The notes beneath the pieces were generated by a model. The model ran no database searches, was not told the DNA's origin, and saw only the letters and a program-made list of their open reading frames with translations. DNA of 64,000 nt from Ruminococcus sp. AF46-10NS. GTDB lineage: Bacteria; Bacillota; Clostridia; Lachnospirales; Lachnospiraceae. Numbering within the stretch: position 1 is the stretch's first letter; the number at the start of each line of letters is the position of its first letter. The position numbers and the translations under genes are program-made. The DNA is taken from positions 95,358 through 159,357 of the forward strand of contig NZ_QRNF01000002.1 of assembly GCF_003474435.1 (NCBI RefSeq). The letters run 5' to 3'. Below, one piece after another: positions 56,965 to 64,000 of the stretch.

Positions 56965-57431
56965 TTTCCTTCCTCCTGTCTTTTTTTATAGTCGAGAAAT
57001 TTCAGGATACTTCTTGTCTGTCCCACAAAACCGGAACAGCGGCACAGGTTTCCGGAAAGGTATTCCCGGATCTCATCTTCTGTGGGATCTTCAAGCTCCT
57101 GAAGCATGGCAAACACATTCATGATAAAACCCGGATTGCAGAATCCGCACTGTTCAGAACCCTCATTAGCCATGAAAGCTCCGAATTCTTTCGCCTCATC
57201 CTGCATACCTTCCAGTGTTACGATCTTTTTGCCGTCTGCACGGGCAGCCAGCATGGAACAGGAAAGTACCGGGCGGCCGTCCATAAGAACTGTACAGAGA
57301 CCGCAGTTTGCAGTTTCACAGCCACGTTTCACACTGTAGCAGCTGTTCTTGCGGAGGAAATCCAGAAGCAGCTCTGACGGTTCCACTTCCGCCTGTTTCT
57401 TTTTTCCGTTCAGCCAGAAAGTAATGTTCAT
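56961..57431 (-). CDS. Molybdenum hydroxylase 2Fe-2S subunit
   Basis: The 156-residue protein carries two [2Fe-2S] clusters: a plant-type ferredoxin domain (CYSVKRGCETANCGLCTVLMDG, near residues 32-53) and an alpha-helical domain with SEQCGFCNPGF and LSGNLCRCSGF. It passes electrons from the molybdenum centre to FAD. Start and stop overlap both neighbours by four bases in a FAD-FeS-Mo operon. Confidence 0.94.
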   Translation of the reverse strand: MNITFWLNGKKKQAEVEPSELLLDFLRKNSCYSVKRGCETANCGLCTVLMDGRPVLSCSMLAARADGKKIVTLEGMQDEAKEFGAFMANEGSEQCGFCNPGFIMNVFAMLQELEDPTEDEIREYLSGNLCRCSGFVGQTRSILKFLDYKKRQEEGK

Positions 57432-58240
57432 GACTCTCTACCTCCAATCTCCTCCCAGGCTCTTCTCGTAAGAATTTTTACAAGGAGAGTTCTGTATTCT
57501 TTTGAGGCACGCATATTCTTATCTGTAACAACTTGTCCTGCTGCATATGCTGCAAAAGATACCGCTGCCTCTTTTTTCTCCCGAGGACCTTTTTCTGAAA
57601 AACCTTTAAGTATTCCTTCTTTATCTTCCACTACCATGGCCTTGGCAGGTCTGGCACCGATCACAGTTCTTGCCTCTCCGTCAATAAGAGAAACTGCGCA
57701 TGTCAGCACCGGAAAATCTGTGGAATTGTTTCTCTGGCTTAAGTACACTGTGTTCAGAGGAGTTTTCTTCACAATAACATTGACCAGGATATCGTTATCC
57801 TTCTCCATAAGTACAAACTCTGTAAGCGGGATCCGCCCTCTGTCGTAAAGCTCCACCCAGGTATCCATAGCCAGAAACATCGTCAACACATCGGAAAACC
57901 CGAATCTGCCAAAAATACTTCCGCCTACTGTAGCACAGTTACGGAACTGCACGCCGACAATATGGCGTACGCTCTCTCTCACGGCTCCTCCTGTATATTC
58001 ATTAAGAGCTTTGTGAGTCTCAATGGCATGAAGCGGTGTCATGCAGCCGATCACAAACTCTTCGTCTGTTTCTGTAATACTATCCAACCCCAGACCGGAA
58101 AGATCGATCGCCGTAACAATATTCCGGTTACCCATTTTCAGCCAGACCATACCACCCAGCACAATGGCATTTTTTTTCTGGTTCAGCTCATATGCCTGGG
58201 CAAGACTTTCTGCCTTTACATAATTTTTTATCTTGAGCAT
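57428..58240 (-). CDS. Molybdenum hydroxylase FAD subunit
   Basis: The 270-residue CO dehydrogenase flavoprotein-type subunit has VLGGMVWLKMGNR at residues 31-43, the NCATVGGSIFGRFGFSDVLTMFLAMDT segment near 107 and a C-terminal cluster. It hands electrons to NAD or another acceptor. It is the first gene of the three-subunit operon. Some variation in the N-terminal FAD loop (VLGGMVWL rather than a typical AGGTDL) is notable. The start is clear from spacing. Confidence 0.88.
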   Translation of the reverse strand: MLKIKNYVKAESLAQAYELNQKKNAIVLGGMVWLKMGNRNIVTAIDLSGLGLDSITETDEEFVIGCMTPLHAIETHKALNEYTGGAVRESVRHIVGVQFRNCATVGGSIFGRFGFSDVLTMFLAMDTWVELYDRGRIPLTEFVLMEKDNDILVNVIVKKTPLNTVYLSQRNNSTDFPVLTCAVSLIDGEARTVIGARPAKAMVVEDKEGILKGFSEKGPREKKEAAVSFAAYAAGQVVTDKNMRASKEYRTLLVKILTRRAWEEIGGRES

Positions 58241-58352
58241 ATTTTTTCCCTTCTGAAATTATTATCTTTCAATACATATCGATATACACAGCTGTCAATT
58301 ACGATCACAGCTAAACATTAATTTTAACAGACCCTGACAGAAATATCTACTG

Positions 58353-60019
58353 TTAATATTCCAGGATCACAAACTGATACGGATTCAAACTGATAGTTCC
58401 ATTTTTGATCTGCACCTCTTCCTGATTGTTCAGAAGTACATTCTTCACTTCTCCCGGAAGTTCCACATTCCGGGACTGGCTCTGAAGGTTTCCCATTACC
58501 AGAATGTTTTTCTCCTCTGTTCTTGTGTAGGCGATCAGATTTTCCTGATCTTCTTTATACGGTTTAAAACTTCCGTATACGAATGTATCTTTGTACTCCT
58601 GTGTTTTTCGAAGTGCTGTCATTTTTTTGTAAAACGAAAGCAGGGAGTCGCTGTCCGTTAACTGGGACTCTACATTAATTTCTTTGTAATCAGGATTTAC
58701 TTCAAGCCAAGGTATCCCTGTTGTAAAACCGGCATTTTTTTCCGTATTCCACTGCACCGGAGTTCTTGCATTATCTCTGGAAAAAGCAGATGCTGCCTGA
58801 AGTGCTTCTTTCTCTGTGCAGCCCGCATTCAGGGCAACCTTATATTCGTCAATGGTACTGATATCGTCAATCTGCTCCATGGAAGTGAAATCCATGTTCT
58901 CCATCCCGATCTCCTGACCCTGATAGATAAAAGGAATTCCTCTCAGAAAAAAGTACACACCAGCCAGAAGTTTCTTGGAATCCAGACATCTGTCTTCCGG
59001 GAGAATGTAGTGACAGACGCCTCTTGGCTCATCGTGGTTCTCAATAATATTGGAAATCAGCCCTGTCTCTCCGATCTTCTGCTGAGTATGGAAAATACAT
59101 TTCTTGTAATCCTCCGGCGTCAGCACATATTTGGAAGCATACCAGCCATCCTCGCTTTTTCCATAACAGGTCTCCTCAAAATCAAACATGGAGGAAAAAT
59201 ATCCGTTTTCTCCGATAAAATCACAGATCTCATCCTCTTTCTCATTGAAGACCTCGCCTACTGTAAACGCATCATACGGATGAAAACATTTCTCTGCCAT
59301 CTCACCCAGAAATTTTCCGATGCCATCTGCATCTTCCAGCATTCTCTCCACGCTGCACATTCCATCACTTCGATCTGCCGGATAATCCTGAAACGGAAGC
59401 TTCTTCTTGATATTGATGATGGCATCAATGCGGAAGCCGCCAAGGCCTTTCTCCATCCACCATCGGATATTCTTAAATACTTCTTCCCGTACCTCCGGAT
59501 TCTCCCAGTTGAGATCCGGCTGCTTTTTATGAAAAAGATGAAGATACTGTTTATCGGAATGTCCGGGAAGTTCTTCCCACACAGAACCTCCGAAATAGCT
59601 TCTCCAGTTGCATGGAGTCCTGTCGTCTTTTTTGTCTTCTATATAAAAGAAATTTCCGTATTTTCCTTCCGGATCCTGAACAGCTTTCTGAAACCATTCG
59701 TGTTCATCGGAACAATGGTTCACAACAAGATCCATCAGGATATACATATCACGTTTTTTTGCCTCTGCAATCAGACGATCCATATCTTTCATGGTTCCAA
59801 ACCGCGGATCAATGGCATAATAATCTGCAATATCATACCCCTGGTCAGCAAGAGGGGATTTATAAACAGGAGACAGCCACAGAATATCTGCACCCAGCTC
59901 TTTCAGATAATCCAGTTTACTGATTATTCCCGGAATATCTCCGATCCCGTCACCATTGGAATCATAAAAACTCTTAGGTATATCTGATATACCACTTTGT
60001 CATGCCACCATTTTTTCAT
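58353..60019 (-). CDS. GH13 alpha-glucosidase (oligo-1,6-glucosidase-like), frameshifted
   Basis: The enzyme hydrolyses alpha-glucosidic bonds in short saccharides. The catalytic residues are visible: Asp in GGFRIDAI, Glu in FTVGEVFN and Asp in IENHDEPR, with the LVVNHCSDEH region. The N-terminus lies in another frame. An ATG at 60019 behind an AAGGAGGAAG site gives MKKWWHDKVVYQIYP if one C is added near 59977, followed by KSFYDSNGDGIGDIPG. The result has about 556 residues, typical for the family. It follows the acetyltransferase gene by 11 bases. The preferred linkage cannot be read from sequence. Confidence 0.88.
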
Positions 60020-60030
60020 GCTCTTCCTCC

Positions 60031-60665
60031 TTATGCCTGTTTGATCATGCAGTACTGCTTCAGGTCAAAGCCTTTCTTCTGCACGATACCATATAATTTA
60101 AATCCAAACTTTTCGTACATGGCTACATTAGCCGGATTATGTGTCTCCAGGGAGATCATCAGTTTATGCCTGTCTGCATAATCGATCACTTCGTCCATCA
60201 GCTTCTCTGCCAGCCATGATGCTGCATCTTGGGAGTTACGGCCAAGTAGATCACATGAAGTCTCTCTGCTGTATGAAGCTGGGAAGTCCAGCTGGAATTG
60301 AGATAATCTTTTCCCTGAATAAATTTCCTTAAGGTTGCAAGGCTTGGATCTTCCTTGATCAGATAACCATCTGTTTTCAGAAGTGCAAAGAAATCCACCA
60401 TCAGATTATGTAATGCAGCTTCGTGCTCCGTTCCGTCAGATACTACCAGGATACTGTTCAATTCACTGCTGTCCGCATAAATCTCACAGGTCTCAAAAAA
60501 TTCTGTAAGATCACAGGTAAACAGTTCCGGCATCAGCCGTTCCCTTGTATCTTTGTCCGGGATCAGCGCATGGTACAGCGGATCTTCCGCAAAACATACA
60601 GTCAAAATCCGGATCAGTTTATCCAGGTCTCCTTCTTTCACTCGGTATAATTTCTGGCTTTCCAT
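60031..60665 (-). CDS. GNAT family N-acetyltransferase, frameshifted
   Basis: The protein of about 211 residues is a GNAT acetyltransferase. The first frame ends at YLAVTPKMQHHG, where the acetyl-CoA loop should be. Adding one base near 60213 continues as GLAEKLMDEVIDYAD and ends with PANVAMYEKFGFKLYG, the typical last motif. The substrate is unknown. It overlaps the M28 peptidase by 28 bases and has a GGAGGAAAAA site before the ATG. Confidence 0.82.
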
Positions 60666-62734
60666 TTTTTCCTCCAGGTATGCAGCATTTCGCTTGAATC
60701 TTCTTCGAACATCCGTGACACTTCGCGGATCATATCCGTAAGCTTCTCAACGGCACGGATCAGATATTCGATGTCCTCTATATAATAATTCTTCTGCCGT
60801 TCCCAGGCCTCTTTAAGGCTCCGGCGTTCTCTCTCCAGGCTGTCCCCGGATTTCTTCTCTTTCAGGCTTTTCACCAGATCATAAAGATTTTCATGATGAA
60901 TGATTCGTCCCTTTCCCCACATCAGACGGTCCGGGGACTGTTTCATGATATATTCTGTAAAATGGTAAAAAACATCTCTCTCAAACTGGAACGCATAGCA
61001 GTTATTATCAATACTGTAAAAAGATTCCAGTGCAGGCGCGATCTCACCTTTTTCCAGAAATCCCATTGCTTCATTCAGAGCATGGAGATTGTTCTGTGCT
61101 GCCTGCTGCGGAAATATCACATTATCATCCCAGTCCAGGCGCACCAGATAGTCTTGGGATTTTTTGAACACTGCAAGAAGCTTCTCTGTAACAATATCTG
61201 CTTTTTTCCAGTCGTAACTTTCCGTCGGAAGGCTGTTGAATCGGCGGACCTGTTCGGCAAGTACAGCCGCTGCTTTCCTGGCTTTCTCTGTTTTTTCCAG
61301 AAGCAGGGCTCCGTTGGCTCCTGTTTGCATGCAGAGATCCATATCAAGACTCTCAATACTTCCTGCAAGCGCACGGCCAAAATCAAGTGGCGGCAGTGCA
61401 AGGCTGTCCACTGCCATGATCAGACGCAGATAAAACTCATGGTGAAATTTGTAAACCTCTTCTTCATATACATCCTGATTATCATACTGAGAATGATAGT
61501 AATTCTCCATAAAAGGGCCGCCGCTGAAATCATTGACAAAAGACGGGATTCCCGAAATCGACATGGTAAAATCATCCGACCACGTCTCGATAGGATAAAG
61601 TGTTGTTATTCCATCCGGATAGATTCCCTCCGGCATCTGAATTGCATCTACAAATTTCCGCATAAAATCCGCATATTCGTATGTACATCGCACAGCATCT
61701 CTGGTGCTGTGTGCATGGGCCGGAAGCTCGAAGTTAAAATCAGCTATCACATGTCCCGGCCAGTCCGGTCTTGCTTCAAACACCTGCCTGTAAGCCCCTG
61801 TTGACCAGTCATACTTTGTATCGGAGATTCCCCATTCTTCTGCTGCAAGAGCACATACAACAATGGTATGGTAAGGCTTATATCCGCCGCGGATCAGTGC
61901 CCGGGCAATCCCGATTATCATGGCGACTGCTGCATTGTCATCCTGGAATCCCTCAAAATAAGAATCATAATGTGCACTTAACAGGATCATGGAATCGGAG
62001 CAGGTACCTGGGATTCTTCCTATAATATTATAGGTATGCTGATCTTTTATCACCTGAGTATCCGCATCGAATTCCACCGTAATCTCCGGAAGTTTTCTTT
62101 CACCTTCCATTTTCTCCTGCATCAGCTCCCTGATCTCAAGAAAATCTGCTCTTGACATGGAAAAAGCAGGTGCAAAGGACGGGCCGGCAATATCCTGGGC
62201 ATTCAATGCCGTGTCATCTACCTGGGCATATCCCCTGCTCTGAACGGCGATCAGTGCTGCTGCTCCTTTCAGATATGCCTGATATACGGGATAATTGATC
62301 CACCATTCTTCTCTCTGGTTGATCTCAACAAGAACCAGTTTTCCTTTCACATCAATATCCTGATATTCTGCTGCTGTTCCCTTCCCAAGATAAACCAGCT
62401 CAAATTTCTCAAAACCATCTGTCTTAAAATCCGTCTGGTACGCGCCAAGCTGGATCTTCCTGAGCTGTCCGTCCTTATCCTGATAGTGCATAACTGCCTT
62501 TTTAAATTCCCAGGCATCTACTGTGATGCGGTCTTTCTCTACCTGGGCAAGACCGGCTTTCTTCATTTCTTCACAAAGCATATCTCCGGTGTTTCTCTCT
62601 GCCAGGGAACCTGCTGTACGATATCCTAAGGCGGGGTTAGTCTTCTCCTGTTCCATGCGCTTGGCCAGATCATAGGACTCTCTGATGTCCAGGCACGAAA
62701 CACATTTCTCCACGATGTTCAAGTTTTCTATCAC
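60638..62734 (-). CDS. M28 family metallopeptidase
   Basis: The 698-residue protein has a PA-like insertion domain (about residues 130-215) and an M28 zinc peptidase domain with LSAHYDSYFEGFQDDNAA (His, Asp ligands), ALAAEEWG (Glu pair) and YYHSQYDN near the end of the catalytic region. A helical C-terminal region of about 240 residues follows. There is no signal peptide, so it probably acts on peptides in the cytoplasm. It precedes the acetyltransferase and alpha-glucosidase genes, and the three may form an operon. Substrate unknown. Confidence 0.87.
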   Translation of the reverse strand: MIENLNIVEKCVSCLDIRESYDLAKRMEQEKTNPALGYRTAGSLAERNTGDMLCEEMKKAGLAQVEKDRITVDAWEFKKAVMHYQDKDGQLRKIQLGAYQTDFKTDGFEKFELVYLGKGTAAEYQDIDVKGKLVLVEINQREEWWINYPVYQAYLKGAAALIAVQSRGYAQVDDTALNAQDIAGPSFAPAFSMSRADFLEIRELMQEKMEGERKLPEITVEFDADTQVIKDQHTYNIIGRIPGTCSDSMILLSAHYDSYFEGFQDDNAAVAMIIGIARALIRGGYKPYHTIVVCALAAEEWGISDTKYDWSTGAYRQVFEARPDWPGHVIADFNFELPAHAHSTRDAVRCTYEYADFMRKFVDAIQMPEGIYPDGITTLYPIETWSDDFTMSISGIPSFVNDFSGGPFMENYYHSQYDNQDVYEEEVYKFHHEFYLRLIMAVDSLALPPLDFGRALAGSIESLDMDLCMQTGANGALLLEKTEKARKAAAVLAEQVRRFNSLPTESYDWKKADIVTEKLLAVFKKSQDYLVRLDWDDNVIFPQQAAQNNLHALNEAMGFLEKGEIAPALESFYSIDNNCYAFQFERDVFYHFTEYIMKQSPDRLMWGKGRIIHHENLYDLVKSLKEKKSGDSLERERRSLKEAWERQKNYYIEDIEYLIRAVEKLTDMIREVSRMFEEDSSEMLHTWRKKWKARNYTE

Positions 62735-62857
62735 CCTTTCTCTGCTTGTTTCATTTATTATAAATTATACATTATCATTCTGGGGATTTCCAGACAAAAT
62801 TCCATGGAAGCCGATGTCACCTGTTCCTTTACGGCATTTACTCCTGAAATACTCCAT

Positions 62858-63805
62858 TTATCCGGAATATCTCAGTGCATCAATCGGTTTCTTGGACGCC
62901 GCTTTGTTAGCCGGATACAATCCAAACAGTACACCAATAAGAACTGAGAATGCAACTGAAAACCATACCACTTTCATATCCATGGTAAAACTCATGGTAT
63001 TATTCATCACAACCGCTGTTATTTTCAGAATCAACCAGGAAATACCGATTCCTGCCAGACATCCCATCAGACTTACCAGCAAAGCCTCGATCAGAAACTG
63101 AAGCATGATCGTTCCACGGCCTGCGCCAATAGCCTTACGGATTCCGATCTCTCTTGTTCGTTCTGTGACAGATACCAGCATGATATTCATAATGCCAATA
63201 CCGCCGACCAGAAGAGAAATCGTTGCAATTCCGCCGATCATCAGAGACATGGTATTGTTCACATTCGACATGGCTTCCATGATCTCCGACTGGTCCGCAA
63301 CTGAAAAAGCATCCTCATCCTGTTCAAAACGTTCCAGCAATAATTCCGTAAGAGCATTTTTTGCAGGATCCAGACTTTCTTTATCTGTTCCGGATGCATA
63401 AAACATAGTCACATCCAGCACATTATCCGCAATTCTTGTCATTGTGGAAAAAGGAATATACCCTTCCAGCTGCACGGAAGACCTCTCTGAACTGTCGGAA
63501 TCAGAATCATCAGAACCGGATATGGAAGCTGTCCCCTGTGTCAGAGAACTACTGTCGTCCAGCACACCGATCACAAGAAAGCTTTTTCCATTAAGCTTAA
63601 TGCTCTCACCTACTGCATCTGCCCTGCCAAGGAGCTCTGTTGCTGTATCCCTGGTAATGACTACTACATAAGAATTATTATCTATATCTGTCTGCTTCAG
63701 AAAACGGCCGCCGTACAGCTCTAAAATACCCGACGTGCCCGCCCCTGCCACGCAGACACAAGTTACAGGAATAATTATCATGAGCTTTTTGCGTCGTCGC
63801 TTCAT
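62858..63805 (-). CDS. MacB-type ABC permease, apparently truncated and fused
   Basis: The protein of about 315 residues holds the late part of a MacB periplasmic domain (GRFLKQTDID-type start, VIGVLDDSSS), then the FtsX-like permease with LVGGIGIMNIMLVSVTERTREIGIRKAIGA and GLYPANKAASKKPIDALRY. A normal MacB permease is about 400 residues or more and starts with its own membrane segment. Here residues 1-25 (MKRRRKKLMIIIPVTCVCVAG) look like the signal anchor of an efflux adaptor. A fusion or a misjoin is likely. I start at 63805 behind a GGAGG site. Confidence 0.75.
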   Translation of the reverse strand: MKRRRKKLMIIIPVTCVCVAGAGTSGILELYGGRFLKQTDIDNNSYVVVITRDTATELLGRADAVGESIKLNGKSFLVIGVLDDSSSLTQGTASISGSDDSDSDSSERSSVQLEGYIPFSTMTRIADNVLDVTMFYASGTDKESLDPAKNALTELLLERFEQDEDAFSVADQSEIMEAMSNVNNTMSLMIGGIATISLLVGGIGIMNIMLVSVTERTREIGIRKAIGAGRGTIMLQFLIEALLVSLMGCLAGIGISWLILKITAVVMNNTMSFTMDMKVVWFSVAFSVLIGVLFGLYPANKAASKKPIDALRYSG

Positions 63806-63820
63806 TCCTCTGTCCTCCAA

Positions 63821-64000
63821 ATATGTTATACATTTACTTTAATTGAAAAATGTGTAGGCTTTTTTGTGCGGTTTGTGAAAACCCGTTAAAAAAATTTCTC
63901 ACCCACTAGACCTTAATCCAGATATTTATTCTGTAAGTTTCACAATATGTTTGTATATTTTTACTATTATTTGAAATTATTTTCATTATTTTCTGGTATT
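63821..64000. other. AT-rich intergenic sequence, no gene seen
   Basis: The last 180 bases upstream of the permease gene are AT-rich with T- and A-runs. I find no ribosome site, RNA structure or repeat that I can support here. Confidence 0.5.

Noticed and set aside
1-64000. Prophage, transposon or integrated element
   Set aside because: No integrase, transposase, phage structural gene or att-like direct repeat at the tRNA-Arg was seen. Gene content is core and metabolic throughout.

Overview
The window reads like the chromosome of a gut Lachnospiraceae bacterium, close to Blautia / Ruminococcus obeum. This is inferred from gene content and style, not from a 16S gene. Pointers are strong AGGAGG ribosome sites, moderate GC, a one-piece pyruvate:ferredoxin oxidoreductase, a bile salt hydrolase-type enzyme, LuxS, an anaerobic cobalamin pathway, ECF-type vitamin uptake and a selenium-dependent molybdenum hydroxylase system. 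There is no rRNA, one tRNA (Arg, anticodon CCG), no CRISPR array, no transposase and no prophage module.

Layout. 1-2.8 kb: cobalamin genes cbiD-cbiL-cbiF (minus strand). 2.8-3.35 kb: a gene-free stretch with two inverted hairpin repeats sharing a conserved loop. 3.4-12.8 kb: a MATE exporter, an ECF sigma/anti-sigma pair, a pseudouridine synthase, a pantothenate/CoA group (coaX, panT, coaBC), a lipoprotein cyclophilin, luxS and an SH3 lipoprotein. 13-18.3 kb: an XdhC-family factor, an EF2568-type cysteine desulfurase, a broken dicarboxylate symporter, yedF, a small Cys-rich protein and a small alarmone synthetase. 18.3-24.3 kb: DUF1015, bile salt hydrolase family, MATE, an Ig-like surface protein and an isolated pair of bacterial microcompartment shell proteins. 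34.7 down to 24.3 kb: one run of 12 minus-strand genes going from envelope glycosylation (YfhO, GT2, GtrA) through the lower cobalamin loop (cobT, cobU, cobS, a CobU-like protein, cobC) and a DUF975 protein to yqeB-yqeC-mocA. 34.8-39 kb: nifJ and an Rrf2 regulator. 39.3-48.2 kb: ABC-F, ybaK, a membrane protein with a disordered tail, transglutaminase, NlpC/P60, a phospholipase-like protein and metA. 48.2-54.7 kb: ligA, rluF, small surface proteins, tRNA-Arg and a polytopic membrane protein. 54.7-58.2 kb: the three-subunit molybdenum hydroxylase. 58.3-63.8 kb: an alpha-glucosidase, an acetyltransferase, an M28 peptidase and a MacB-type permease that looks truncated and fused.

How the parts work together. 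The molybdenum hydroxylase subunits (54.7-58.2 kb), yqeB/yqeC/mocA, XdhC, the EF2568-type enzyme and YedF fit the known selenium-dependent molybdenum hydroxylase maturation system, spread over three places here. The cobalamin genes cover part of corrin ring synthesis and nucleotide-loop assembly.

Sequence quality. At least twelve genes need a one-base change to read through, including two changes in ligA, which is normally essential. Nearly all are one lost base, several in homopolymers. This pattern fits residual sequencing or assembly error better than gene decay, so I annotate these genes over their full corrected span and give the position of each break.
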